Source of the DNA: Pollenia angustigena
Lineage: Eukaryota; Arthropoda; Insecta; Diptera; Polleniidae
Assembly: GCA_930367215.1 (NCBI GenBank)
Contig: OV884057.1
Coordinates: 248,832,830 to 248,896,829 of the forward strand
Length of the DNA stretch: 64,000 nt
Direction of reading: 5' to 3'
Every line of letters begins with the position of its first letter. The first letter of the stretch is position 1. Below the pieces are notes generated by a model. That model made no database searches. It was not told where the DNA came from and saw only the letters and a program-made list of their open reading frames with translations. A program made the translations under genes and the position numbers. Positions 10,738 to 22,129 of this stretch are shown here, in pieces.

Positions 10738-12531
10738 TAGGGTGGGTCGAAAAAAAAAGTTGTGCCAGTCACCCCCTAGGATGAAAGATATGTCAATGAA
10801 GTTTCTAAAACATGAAAAAATTTTTTTTTGCCACGCCGCAAAATACAGCACTTTTGGTTTTTTATATGTAGCGCTGCCATTTAAAGTCCGATCTCATCAT
10901 ATCGCATATCGTTGTTCATGGCTTGAAAGTTGCTTCATTTTTGTCTTTGGTGACTTTTCAATCCGACCTGAAATTCTGGACACCACTTATGCCACCTCGG
11001 ATCCCTCCCCCAAATGTCCAATTTTTTTGACGGTCCAAGAAAGTCCGTCCGTAGAAGCCAATACAAACCAAAAAAATGTTCATCAGTCACGCCCTAGCAT
11101 AAAAGGTATATTTATTAAGTTTTAAGAACTTTAAAAAAATTGTTTTTGCCATGCCCTAAATTACTGCCCTTTTTGTTTTATAATATAAAACAAAATATAT
11201 AAAATTTATATATTTAGCATCGTCAATTAAAGTCCAATCTCATCGTATCGTATATCATTGTTAATGGCTAGAATGTGCCTTTATTTTCGTATTTAATGCT
11301 TTTTTAAACTAACTTAAAATTCTAGATGGCAAAATATCTCGGATCCTTCCCTCTGATGTCTAATTTTTTCACGTGCTAAGAAAGTCCCTCTAAAACTTTG
11401 AGTCACCTTGAGTCTAGCTAAGATTTATATACACCGACTGCCCAATTTATAATTTTTCGCATACATGTTTTGAGGCATTCATTTTTATGCATTTAAATTA
11501 TTTTTTTTTTCATTTTTAGAATTCTGCAGTTTCTTTATATTTTTTAGTTCTTGTTTAAACTCTGTATCATGGTCTCATATATGACATTATGTTTGCTTTT
11601 ACAAATGTCTTAATTTAAATTTTTAATTTGAGTTTCACAGTCCAGCAAAAAAAAAAATGGCACAAAATATGAAAACTGGCAACAAAAAAAAAACGCTAGT
11701 AGTTCAGATCGAGAAAGCTTGTCAATAAATTCATCCGTCTCACTTTCATTAAAATATGAGTAGTCCACTTGAAAACACCGCTTAGTTAAAAAAAAAAGCA
11801 AAGGCTAAGAAACAGTTTTTAAAAATTCAAATGACAAGCCATAGAGAGTGGTTCTCAGGATTATTGAATAATTAAACAAAAATTGCGCGTTACCTACAGA
11901 GTTTTGTACGAGATTGATAATGGCTTAGGGAGCCATTAAAAAAAATGGAGGCTTTTACAGAATTTTTATTTTGCTATATATCTAAAACAAAAAGGGCTGT
12001 TATTTAGGGCGTGGCAAATTTTTTTTAAAGTCCTTAAAACTGTATAAATATACCTTTTATTCTAGGGCGTGACTGAGGAAAATTTTTTTGGTTTGTATTG
12101 ACTTCTACTTGTTTTAATGTAGTATGTATGTGAAACAGAAAAAGGGGCTTTATTTGGAGGCGTGTCATAAAAGTGAGCATATTAAAATCTCAACATACGT
12201 AGTTTTATAAGGACTTTCTTGGACCGTCAAAAAAATTGGACATTTGGGGGAAGGATCCGAGATGGCGTAAGTGGCGCCCAGAATTTCAGGACGGATTGAA
12301 AAGTCACCAAAGACAAAAATTAAGCCACTATCAAGCCATGAACAACGATATGCGATATGATGAGATCGGACTTTAAATGGCAGCGCTACATATAAAAAAC
12401 CAAAAGTGCTGTATTTTGGGGCGTGGCAAAAAAAAATTTTTTCCTGTTTTAGAAACTTCATTGACATATCTTTCATCCTAGGGGGTGACTGGCACAACTT
12501 TTTTTTTTTGTATGGAGGTCGACCCGGTCTA
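10738..12531. mobile_element. Foldback-type DNA transposon with ~450-bp inverted arms
   Basis: Ends are TAGGGTGGGTCGA (left) and TCGACCCGGTCTA (right). The flanks GGGTATAC (10730-10737 and 12532-12539) are an 8-bp target duplication, and the uninterrupted host repeat is seen at 29.8 kb. Arms 10745-11190 and about 11985-12525 are inverted copies. The left arm carries a diverged tandem duplication: 10760-11045 is echoed by 11083-11395, for example TTAAAGTCCGATCTCATC and TTAAAGTCCAATCTCATC. Both arms therefore show the same open frame (10742-11125 plus, 12165-12590 minus, sharing MKDMSMKFLK). I read this as repeat identity, not a gene. Confidence 0.8.
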
Positions 12532-12539
12532 GGGTATAC

Positions 12540-13870
12540 TAAGTTTGTCATTCCGTGTGAAACTTTTTTATTATTCATCTCAGACCCCATAAAGTATATT
12601 TATTCTGGGTCCTTGAGTAATTCTAGGTCGATTTAGCCACATCCGTCTGTCTGTCCGTCTGTTGAAAACACGACGGAAGTTAACTTGCTTGTAGTTATTC
12701 TAAGCAGTTTGGGATTGAAATCCAGCAAAATTGGTTCGGTAGGATCAGATCTATGAATCAAAATGTGGAACCACCACATAAAAAAAATTGATAATTTTGT
12801 TACAAAAAGTCACATAAATGGTGGAAAAAAAGCACGGAATGATATAATATTTTGCAAAAATTCAGAAATCCCGCTGTAAAATTTCGCGAAGATCCGTCCA
12901 TAATTTACCCTAGGCCCCATATAAGGCCTACTCCCAGAAAACAGTTTAGTACGCCTAAAATCATAATTAATAATGCTATCATAACAAAATTTGGTACATC
13001 ACAGTCTTATAGGACTAGAAATAAGACTTTAAAATTTTGTGGAGATCGGTCCATTATTTACCATAGGCCCCATATAAGCCCTACTCCCGGAAAACAGTTT
13101 AGTACGCTTAAAACCGTACAAAATAATGCTATCAGAATAAAATTTAATACTTCACAGTTTTATGTACATATCGTCACCTTAAAGACGAAATAACCTATCT
13201 GCAGTTTTCAAAAGTTTACAGGAGAGGGAAAAAACGTTATAAAATTGGAACTATTAACGATATTGAAACGAAAATTACACATTTTGATTAAAATGAAACC
13301 AATAATATATATCGGTTGAGAAAATTTTGTTTTTCTAATCACAGCTTATGTTATGACACTTAGGTTTTTTTGGAATTGTAAAAATCTGAAACCAAATAAC
13401 CTATCTGCAGTACTAATTAGTATGAATAAATAAAAATTTCTTTATACACATGAATATTATATACATTAAATAATTACAGTAGTGGTTTCTTTTACTGGTT
13501 TAAGCAAAAACAAGTACTTAATGTTTATTTAAATTACACAATGCAACAAAATTAAACTTTTATCGTGATTTTTGATGATTTATTTTTCTCTTTTTTTGTG
13601 CGTAACGGTCCTCTAGGTACAAAAACTTTGTCATTTGTAATATTACATGTTCAAAATTTTGCACACATATGCGTTATGATATAGGGAATAAAAATCCATA
13701 AGAAACTCAATTTTGAAATTTTTGCAGATAGGTCATTAGGTCTTTAAGATGACGATATATTACTAAAAATTACACTAATAAAATTCGTGATGATCGGTCC
13801 ATAATTTACTATAGACCTCATATAAAGCCCACTCTGGTTAAATAATTAAATACGCCTAAAACCGTAGCAG
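12540..13870 (+). repeat. ATACCCTCCACC-family dispersed repeat, main part
   Basis: Continues the repeat fragment at 10703-10737 and matches 29.84-30.6 kb. It contains about 150-bp tandem units (GAAGATCGGTCCATAATTTA, then CCCGGAAAACAGTTTAGTA) that keep an open frame at 12852-13193 with repeated TPGKQFSTPK-like peptides. That frame is unlikely to be a gene. It is interrupted by the element at 13167-13758. Confidence 0.7.
13167..13758. mobile_element. MITE/DNA element, CATATCGTCA ends
   Basis: Terminal inverted repeats of about 45 bp: left ATATCGTCACCTTAAAGACG, right (reverse complement) ATATCGTCATCTTAAAGACC, both followed by a shared CCTATCTGCA. It lies inside the dispersed repeat, whose similarity resumes after it. 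The interior is AT-rich with no ORF. Confidence 0.7.
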
Positions 13871-14349
13871 ATATAGATATTGCGGTAAACTTACTTCCAA
13901 CTTAGCTTCATATGGCCAGAAAAAATGTTAAGCAATTTTGTGATATATCCATAATAACCCTTAGATCCTTTTAAAGCAGCCTTCTGAAATTCACTGCAAA
14001 CGCTAACACTAATATCTCCACTGTATTGAAATTTATGTCTTTTAATACCAGAAATCACTCTGCAGACTTTTGGGATGATTGGTTCATAGCTTATCATGGC
14101 TCCAAAATAAATTTCCCTCCTAAAAATCATTTAAGTTCGGCTTTAACTGTTACGAATCATGATATTTTACTCAAGCTAGTAAAAATTGCTAAAATAAAGT
14201 CATAAAACTTACTGATTGTCAGTCAATTATTTAATATATGTCTAAACCGCATCCAATTTTAATGCAAATGTCTGTTTTTATAAATGTTAACTGGCATTAA
14301 TGTAAACCAGCGTGTTTTGCTGTATTAATGTTGAAATTAAACTTATACA

Positions 14350-14566
14350 GGGGTGTGCTGGTAATCGCAAACGCAAAACGCAAGAATTTTAAAAGTCATT
14401 TTTTAGTAAGATTTCTGTAATAAAAGAATTTTATGACAAATATTATACAAACATTTCTCTATTAAACAGAATTTTATAACAAAAACTATAAAAATTTGAT
14501 TAAAAGTGTATTTTAAACAGCCTCCAAATTCTTGCGTTTTGCGTTTGCGATTTCCAGCACACCCCC
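14350..14566. mobile_element. MITE, GGGTGTGCTGG ends
   Basis: A block of about 217 bp with near-identical 35-bp inverted ends (GGGGTGTGCTGGTAATCGC, then AAACGCAAAACGCAAGAATT at the left; the reverse complement at 14531-14566). The middle is AT-rich and non-coding. Confidence 0.75.
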
Positions 14567-15059
14567 CATTGTTTCTGAGTTTAAAGTAGAAGTCATAATC
14601 TAACAAAAGGACTGTCATTTTTACGAAAAAAATTTTAAAGGACATTGTATCAAAAAAAGGAGTGTCCTCTTAAAAAAAGGACGAATGGTCACTGTAATTA
14701 TAATTAACTTTTACTTTGACTTCCAGTTAACCATATTTTTTTGGCAGTTATAGTGATGTTAATTATAACTGAACTTGGGAAAATTGGACGTTATTTTGAT
14801 TAAATAAATTAATATTAATTTTAATAAGCCGCAATCATTGATTTATCGATTAATTGCTCATCCCTAATTCCCAGCGGGAAAATGAGGAATTGATTACTAT
14901 TTTCCAAGGACCGGAAATTACGAACGGAAAACACAAAATTAAATTTTATTATTTAAATAGAAAATTTTTGTGTATAAAAAAAGGAATATTTATTTTCTGA
15001 GTTGAAATAAAAAAGAAAAAAAAAATATTTCTTTGAAAACAAAATTTTTAATATAAATA

Positions 15060-15432
15060 AATTAAAAGTAAAAAACCTTTTTAAAAAACAAGCTTTTATT
15101 TGAATGCGCTAAAAAGAAAAAAATAGTATTTTGCTTTAAAACTTTAACTTTCAACTTATAACGTCATTACACAATTTATATGATATAAAAGATTGTCGCA
15201 AGATTTAAGTACTTGTATTTACTTAGTTTGAAAATTTTAATAGTTAAAATCAAGTTATTAATTTACTTATTTTTCTTCACTAGTAAATATCGCGACAAGC
15301 TTTTATATCATATAAATTATGTAATGACTTTATAAGTTTGAAGTAAAAGTTTTTAAGCAAAATATTTTTTTTTCTTTTTAGCGCATTCAAATAAAAGCTT
15401 GTTTTTTAAAAAGGTTTTTTACTTTTAATTTA
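15060..15432. repeat. Large palindrome
   Basis: Arms of about 145 bp (15060-15205 and 15290-15432) are inverted copies: ACAAGCTTTTATTTGAATGC at the left and GCATTCAAATAAAAGCTTGT at the right, with a centre of about 85 bp. A third, diverged arm segment follows directly (about 15433-15500), and a trace occurs at about 16165-16200. Confidence 0.8.
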
Positions 15433-15570
15433 TGTTTTACTTTTTAGCGCATTTAAATAATAGCTACTTTTTAAAAAAGAATTTTTACTTTTAATTTTTT
15501 TTTAAACTCGCATTCGTATTCTTAGCAAGCATTTAAAACTTAGTCAGCCATATTGTATTTTTCAGGTTAT

Positions 15571-16050
15571 TCTTAGCAAGCCCTTTCAGTTGATACACAT
15601 ATTGTAGAGGTGCATTCAAAATAACAAGTCCGCCATGTCGTGTGTGTCCAACAAATTTTATTAAGAGTAACCCTTTATTTTACGAGTTATTCTTAGCAAG
15701 ACCTTTCATTTGATACCCATATTGTAAGAGTGCATTAAAAATAACTAGTCCTCCATCTTGATTGTTCCGCCATATTGGATTTAGAGTGACCACTTTATTT
15801 TTCGAGATATTCTTATCCAGCCCTTTCATTTAAAACCCATTTTGTAGAAGTGCACTAAAAATAAATAGTCCGCCATATTGTGTGTGACCGCCATATTGGA
15901 TTTAGAGTGCCACTTTATTTTTTGAGTTGTTCTTAGCAAGCCCTTTCATTTGATACCTATATTGTAGAAGTGGACTAAAAATAACAGGTCCGCCATATTG
16001 TGTGTGCCCGCCAAATTGGATTTAGAATGACGTCACATAGTTTGCCATGC
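15571..16050 (+). repeat. Four-unit 120-bp tandem array
   Basis: Units begin at 15571, 15691, 15811 and 15931, exactly 120 bp apart, each starting TCTTAGCAAG or a close variant and containing CCTTTCATTTGATACCCATA and GTCCGCCATATTGTGTGTG. The last unit runs into a tail that ends with a CATA-type simple repeat near 16145-16160. No coding potential. Confidence 0.85.
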
Positions 16051-16477
16051 ATTGTCATCCAAACTAAACGTATGTACAAAATTTCAACTCAATAGGTTGA
16101 AGATAATTGCTCCAAAATTGAGTTGCAAGATTCCACCCGAACAAACATACATTCATACATTGTAAGTTAAATAAAAGCTTTTAAAAAAGCAAAAACCTTT
16201 TTTTTGTAAAAAAAAAAAACAAATAGAATTGTTTAAAAAACTTTTTTTTGTTGAAAAATATTTCTTAAAATGTTTTTTTTTTATTCTAAGTACATATTTA
16301 AAAAAAAATTTAGTTTATAAAAAACCCAATGATGGCGGTTCTGATGTAAATGGATGTTCCTTAATTACTATTTATCTAAAATATTACTATAGTTTATAAT
16401 AACGGAGGTAAACATTTTATCAATTAATGAAGTGTTCAGTTAAGACAATAAAATATTTTCGAAATCTTCTGCGCTTA

Positions 16478-16660
16478 AATTTCTGCATTTTTTGTCATAA
16501 TCACAGACAAAACGCTGAATGCTCTTTCCTCAGATACCTATTTTGTGGGAACTGCTAAAGCTACTAGTGCAATTTTTGAAATTTTTAGTTTTTTGACTTT
16601 CCAAAATTCTAAAATATTTGTTCCGAATGGTAGTTTGGAATCATGTTGAAGTTTTTCTTA
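16478..16660 (-). pseudogene. hAT transposase C-terminal remnant
   Basis: Minus-strand translation gives LPFGTNILEFWKVKK, then KISKIALVALAVPTK, one stop, and VSEERAFSVLSVIMTKNAE. This is the layout of the hAT C-terminal dimerisation region (EFW, hydrophobic 'LA...A.P', 'SxERAFS'). An in-frame stop and loss of the rest mark it as dead. The mariner at 16698-17455 sits directly on its upstream side, and further hAT-like debris may extend to about 18000. Confidence 0.7.
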
Positions 16661-16697
16661 TGACTCCTGAACAGAAAAAGTACGTTGATTTGAAGTA

Positions 16698-17455
16698 CAG
16701 GGTGGCTCAGAAAGACCGAAGGGGTGTGAATTCCTTATAACTTTTTTATTATAATTTTTTGTTTTCTTTTCTTTTCAGTATTTTGTAAAAAAGACTTGGA
16801 CAATTTATAATTTAAACGTGCCCAAATCGTTGAAACTTACTTTCCAGCAAAAAGCACAATCCTAATCCTAATTTTATTCATAACTTAGTTATGAGTGACG
16901 AAGCCCATTTCCAATTAAATGGATTCGTTAACAAGCAAAACTGTAGGATATGGGCTACGGAAAACCCGAGAGTACTTCATCAACGACAATTACACCCAGT
17001 TAAGTGTACTGTTTGGTGCGGTGTTTCTTCGGAAAGGATCATTGGCCCATATTTTTTTGAAAATGAACGAGGTGCCGCCATTTCCATCAATGGTGATCGA
17101 TATCGAGCCATGTTGGAAAATTTTGTAAGGCCAGCCGTGGAAAACCATCCGCAAATTTGGTTCCAACATTTTAATTGGCCTCCGCGTTCCCCGGATTTAA
17201 CCGCTCCAGACTGTTTCCTTTGGGGTTATTTAAAAGGGAAAGTTTATGTTAATGAGCCTAGGAAAATGTGTTGGAAAGAGCACATTTGTGCGAAGCAGAA
17301 AATGGCCACCACTTGCGGGATATCATTTTTAATAACTAATCTAAAAATATTCCCAATAAATTTACTGTATTTAAAAAACAAAAAATTAAAAAAATATGTC
17401 TTAAATAAAAAGTTATAAGGAATTCACACCACTTCGGTCTTTCTGGGCCACCCTG
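16698..17455 (+). mobile_element. Internally deleted mariner element
   Basis: Inverted ends of about 50 bp: CAGGGTGGCTCAGAAAGACC at the left and, reverse-complemented, CAGGGTGGCCCAGAAAGACC at the right. TA dinucleotides flank both sides (16696-16697, 17456-17457), as expected for Tc1/mariner insertion. The 758-bp length and the broken transposase show a non-autonomous derivative. Confidence 0.9.
16891..17418 (+). pseudogene. Mariner transposase, deleted
   Basis: A 175-codon open frame lies within the mariner ends. It keeps the first catalytic block (SDEAHFQLNGFVNKQNCRIW) and the third-aspartate region (WPPRSPDLTAPDCFLWGYLK). The segment between IWFQH and NWPPRS, which in the family holds the second catalytic Asp (the 'QQDGA..H' block), is missing, so the protein cannot be active. 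The N-terminal DNA-binding half is also absent, and the last ~45 residues run into non-homologous lysine-rich sequence. The start is simply the first ATG of the remaining frame. Confidence 0.85.
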
Positions 17456-18009
17456 TAGCTTTCAATTCCAATGTTTGGTAGAAATCAATTTCTAATACTC
17501 CATGATTAAAACTGCATTCATGTATTATATTTTCATTTATCTCTCCCGTTATTTGTATTTAAATTGTTTGTTGTATATTGTTAGTAGTTGAAACTACAAA
17601 GTATGTATATATTGTATTACATACTATTAAACTGTGACACTATGCCATAGGATACGCGAATGTATATAAGTAACTAACCATTGCAACCTTTTTTTGATCT
17701 TCGCTAAGAATAATTTACCATTTGAAACAAAATCTTGGGTCCATCTATAGAGCAGATAAAAAAGGCTATATTTTGAACTAAAACTTTTTTGCGTTTTTTT
17801 AAGGCTTCGAATAACAACGTTGCGATTGAGTTAATGTTTGACATTTTCTTAAGCTCCATTTCACCCAATATTAGTTGCATGCATCAATAAGCAATTTTCT
17901 GAACCAGTGGCATCCAGGACTAAACATGATTCCGTATTAAACGACCCATATTCTCAGAAACCTCTTCATAAATTTTATTTAAATTTGTTTTGAAGAACAA
18001 TCATGACAA

Positions 18010-18822
18010 TCTATATATAAAAATAAGTTGCATTGTGTTAGTAATTGATGTTCTATGAAAAGCGATTTTGTTTCTGCATTTCACGTGGAAGGTGACTTCA
18101 ATACCAAGGTTTTTATGTATCAAAGGTCTTCCAATGTGCATTGGTTCATGAGTTATAGCCATTTTAGTGAACACTGCATTCATTCCGAAACATGTATTTA
18201 TATTCCCATACAAATATCAACAAAATGCCCTCCATTTTGAACTCCTCCGAAACGACTTGACCGATTTTTATGAAATTTTGTATGTGTATTTGTTAGGTAT
18301 AAGAATAGGTCGTAGAGTATTTTTTACATCGCTAGAGGGCGCAAAATATTGCAATAGGGGTAAAAGCTCCCACTCCACAATCTTCTAAACTAATCCCCCT
18401 CCCTATATCTTCGTAACTAATCAACCGATTTTTTTTGAAATTTCGCAGGCAAATAGTGTTACAGTTGGAAAGAACTATAGCCTATAGTTTTTATTATTTA
18501 GGGCGTGAAGTAGAGCAAGAGGAGTAAAAGCTCCCCCTCCCTCTATCTTATTAACTAATCAACCGGTATTCGTAAAATTTGGCATGCATAAACTGTAACA
18601 TCGGAAAGAGTACAGGGCATTGAATAGGGCAAGAGGGGTAAAAGCTTCGCCTCCCTATATCTTCTTAACGAATCAATTAATTTTCTTGAAATTGGGCAGG
18701 CAAATAGTGTAACATCTGGAAAGAACTATAGCCTATAATTTTTCCTTAAAATTTGGCTAGCAGACTATGTTACATCTGAAAGAAATAAGTTATGTGGCAA
18801 AACAACGTTTGCCGGGCCAGTT
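18010..18822. mobile_element. Helitron-like non-autonomous element
   Basis: Begins TCTATATATAAAAATAAG after an A and ends near AACAACGTTTGCCGGGCCAG, terminal styles typical of dipteran Helitron-related elements (compare 39332-39608). The interior has about three diverged 110-125 bp units starting near 'aactaatcaaccg' and containing GGAAAGAACTATAGCCTATA. No Rep/helicase coding is seen. The 3' end lacks a clean CTRR. Confidence 0.5.
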
Positions 18823-18825
18823 ACA

Positions 18826-19878
18826 CCATTTTTCATTGAAAATGAGAAAATTCCAAATGAAATTGAGAATTTCAATTTGAAATTGAGAATATCAATTTGA
18901 AATTGAGAAAATTCCATATGAAATTGAGAATTTCAATTTGAAATTGAGAAAATTCCAAATGAAATTGGGAAGTTTAAATTTGAAATTGAAAAAATTCCAA
19001 ATGAAATTGAGAAATTTTAATTTTTCCTTGATAAAATTTAATTAACTATATAATTTTTATTATATTCATTCAACAAACATACATAACTAACAAGGATCGA
19101 AAAAAATTAAACAAAATAAAAATCGCAGTATTATTGACCAACAGGCATCCAGATCCTAGTATTGGTATGTGACAATGCTCAATGCCACAGTCGGCTACAA
19201 ATTATTTCTGACAACTCTCCAGCTACGCTCCTGCGATTGAGCTTCTTTTCACCGATGCTTACCCCATTGAAATTATTTGGTCAAAAATAAAAAGTACAGT
19301 AACAACAACGATGAATGTACCGAACGTAATTCCCACCCATGTAGGAGAACAGAGGCTTGTCTTTTTAAAACAGATGATTAATGCTTCTAAGACATGTATA
19401 ACTACTGGAGATTGCAGTAGAGTCATACAACATACTTCATCGTTTTACCAATCTGCTCTGGATCTGGAAGATATGCCTGTTGGTCAATAATACTGCGATT
19501 TGTATTTATTTTCATATTTTTCGATCCTTGTTAGTTATGTATGTTTGTTGAATGAATATAATAAAAATTATATAGATAATTCAATTTTATTAATAAAAAT
19601 TAGAATTTCTCAATTTCATTTGGAATTTTCTCAATTTCATTTGGAATTTTCTCAATTTCATTTGGAATTTTCTCAATTTCGAATTAAAATATCCCAATTT
19701 CATTTGGAATTTTCTCAATTTCCAATTTAAATTCTCAATTTCATTTGGAATTTTCTCAATATCAAATTGAATTTCTCATTTTCAATTGGAATTTTCTCAA
19801 TATCAAATTGAAATTCTCAATTTCATTTGGAATTTTCTCAATTTCATCTTGAATTTTCTCATTTTAAATGAAAAATGG
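18826..19878 (+). mobile_element. Foldback-like DNA transposon with minisatellite arms
   Basis: The outer ends are inverted (CCATTTTTCATT and AATGAAAAATGG). Inside them lie arrays of a ~21-bp unit, AAATTGAGAAAATTCCAAATG-like at the left (18838-19020) and its reverse complement at the right (19600-19862). Next come unique inverted arms of about 110 bp (19037-19150 and 19473-19585). The central 340 bp encode a transposase remnant. This resembles foldback elements, whose arms are built of short tandem repeats. Confidence 0.75.
19150..19490 (+). pseudogene. DDE transposase C-terminal remnant
   Basis: Reads QILVLVCDNAQCHSRLQ, then LLRLSFFSPMLTP, and after a one-base frame change IEIIWSKIKSTV, ending DMPVGQ and a stop at 19488. 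'CDNAxCH' and 'SPMLxPIExxWSxxK' are the second-Asp and final-Glu blocks of IS630/Tc1-type DDE transposases, about 32 residues apart. The N-terminal half and first Asp are missing. It sits exactly in the centre of the foldback-like element, whose own transposase it probably was. Confidence 0.75.
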
Positions 19879-20629
19879 GCAGTGCTTAAATATATTTATT
19901 TTGTTTTTAGAAATTTTTTATTTTGAAACAAATTATTTTTTTAGAAAACGTTTTATTAAAAACTTTATTTTATTTATTTTTTTCGACGGCTTTTTTTCAA
20001 TACTATGCAAGGCGAATTTATTACAGGTGGTCTTAAAAGCCTTGCTGATATTAGTTTCCATCACTGTAGGATGTCAAAATTTCGTTTATTCTCTTTTATT
20101 ATCTTTGTTTATGTTTTGTTTTATTTCTGTTTTTGACATTGTACAATGATTTTACAAAAACAAATTGCTTGTGGTTTACGAGTTGTACTTGTTGTAGTAC
20201 CGAGATTACCTGGGATGAATTCGCCTTGATACTATTTATTTCAGAAATTTTTTATTTTCTGTAAAATTTTTTTTTTTAGAAACAAAGTAAAAAAACGTTT
20301 TCCGGTCCTTGTTATTTTCGTAAGAAAAATAATGAATTCATTGGAATCGAAAAGGTTATTTTATCAGACAAAATAATTTATTATAATCCTAGGACATGTT
20401 CTGTGTTAAGAATAATGAATTCTGGAATCAAATATTATACAAGATATGTATCACTGGGTTATATCTCACAACTCTTCGCTGTAGGCTCTATAATGGTAAC
20501 AAGTGACATATTAAATCGTTTGAATTTTATATGTATGTACATATCGCACTGCTTCCTCTAAAGAGAGTCAACTCAAAAATTTTAAATTTTCACTTTTTGC
20601 ACATTTTACGCACTGTAAAAATCGCAGAT
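19879..20629. other. Non-coding AT-rich stretch
   Basis: No gene recognised. Words around 19990-20230 (GGCGAATTTATTACAGG, GATGTCAAAAT, ACAAATTGCTTGTG, TTGTACTTGTTGTAGTACCG) recur at 58385-58580, so this is an unclassified dispersed repeat. Confidence 0.5.
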
Positions 20630-21042
20630 CAGCAGCCGTATTCTGTAACTCGCTTAGCTAAAGCTAAATCTCGATTGCTAAAATGTCTTAGAGAATGCAA
20701 AATTTAACAATTTTAGCGATGGTTTTAAAAGCTTAAAATGCGGCGAAATAACTTTTTATGGCGCTGTCAAATCTAATGCTGGGTACACACAATGCAACCT
20801 ACATGAAATCTGTTTCAATGCAACCTCAAAATATCAAAGCGTTTTGATGTTGATGCAATCTAGAATGAATGAAAATGAATTTAATTCACTAGATTGCGTA
20901 AACGCGTTGCATAGTGTGTACCCAGCATAACAATGCACGTAACTGTATTGCAATCGTAGCCAAAAATTGCTAAAACAACTTTTTAAATTTTTAGCGATAG
21001 AGATTTATGTAGCTTTAGCGAATTACAGAATACGGCCACAGT
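20630..21042. mobile_element. MITE, GGCCGTATTCTGTAA ends, copy 1
   Basis: Inverted ends: GCCGTATTCTGTAACTCGCT at the left and, reverse-complemented, GGCCGTATTCTGTAATTCGC at the right, each followed by TAGCTTTAG-like sequence. A second copy lies at 42745-42982. This copy carries the nested MITE 20777-20927. Confidence 0.75.
20777..20927. mobile_element. Nested 151-bp MITE with TAA duplication
   Basis: Ends are TGCTGGGTACACAC and GTGTGTACCCAGCA. TAA flanks both sides (20774-20776, 20928-20930). The copy at 42.75 kb reads ATCTAAAAATGCACG at this place and lacks the insert. A 3-bp TAA duplication fits PIF/Harbinger-type elements. Confidence 0.8.
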
Positions 21043-21058
21043 TTCTTTAGAATTTTCC

Positions 21059-21060
<2 letters not shown>

Positions 21061-21089
<29 letters not shown>
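21061..21089. repeat. Poly(A) run
   Basis: About 29 consecutive A. Simple repeat directly right of the MITE at 20630-21042. Confidence 0.9.
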
Positions 21090-21090
<1 letters not shown>

Positions 21091-21290
21091 AATTTTATAC
21101 CCCTTTAAAGTATTTGAGTACATATAAAAAGAAAACCGTTTTTTGTCTCTACTGAAAATATATAAATTTTGAGTTAATCCCCATTAGAGAAGCAGTGCGA
21201 TATATTTCTAGATAGAAAACACATCTTAGACGAACTAAAAAAAATTATATGCAATTGCTTACAAAAATAGGCACTAACAATATTACAATA

Positions 21291-22129
21291 TTAGCTGCGT
21301 TCGAGAACACAAAACTTTTTACTATTTTTTACTGAACTTTGCTGCATTTTACTGAATTGCGTTCGCGTACACTTTACGCGTAAAGAGCGTAAAGTGACAG
21401 TTCTTGACTGAGTATTTACAAATTGTTATTTCAGCAATTTTTGTAGTAAAATTTAGTAAAACAAAAAAACATATGATCCAAAAGGTAAACAAGAAAAAGT
21501 AAACATACAAAATGCATACCAATTGTAAAAAAATTGTTTAATAAATGAAAAGATAAAATAAAAATTAAACAAAAACAAAAAGTAAATAAATATTAATTAA
21601 TTAAACTGGTTTTAGAAGCATATAACTAAATAGGTATCAACTTTTGAATTTTTTTTGTTATTTTTATAAGAAATCTTATGAATTCCCAAAAATAGCTTTG
21701 ATAATATTTAGAGTTGTAAAATTGTGAAGCATTTGGGTACTTAAAACTGCAATTGTTTTTTAATTAATCAATAGCAAAACAAAATTATTCATGTTTTTTT
21801 TGAATAAATTAGCCCAGACACAAATTGGCAAAATCAAATAAAAAAAAACCAATATGAAAGATTACATAAAAATATTTGCTTGTATTTTCCTAAACTGTTA
21901 TAAAAATTATTTTACCGACTACCGATAGGAAAACGAGTTAATCAAAAGTGTAAAAACTTTTCAACATTTCATTTATTTGCCATCAGCTGTTCCGAATTTC
22001 CCGAATTTTTACAAATTTTCCGTTCGCGTACTTTTATGAGCAACAGCATTAATTGAGAGAAATTTTACAGTTTACTCAGTTAATACTCATTTACTCCATA
22101 TAATTGTAAAAATGCTCGAACGCACCTAT
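21291..22129. mobile_element. Inverted-end element, TGCGTTCGAG ends
   Basis: Left TTAGCTGCGTTCGAG, right (reverse complement) TAGGTGCGTTCGAG. Internal words GCGTTCGCGTACACTTT (about 21359) and CCGTTCGCGTACTTTTA (about 22019) add subterminal similarity. The interior is AT-rich with no ORF. Non-autonomous, class uncertain. Confidence 0.55.

Noticed and set aside
10742..12590. Same ~100-residue peptide encoded on both strands
   Set aside because: Explained by the inverted arms of the foldback element; not two genes.
18831..19870. CRISPR-like array of 21-bp repeats
   Set aside because: Repeats are adjacent without unique spacers and inverted at the other end: transposon arms in a eukaryotic genome.
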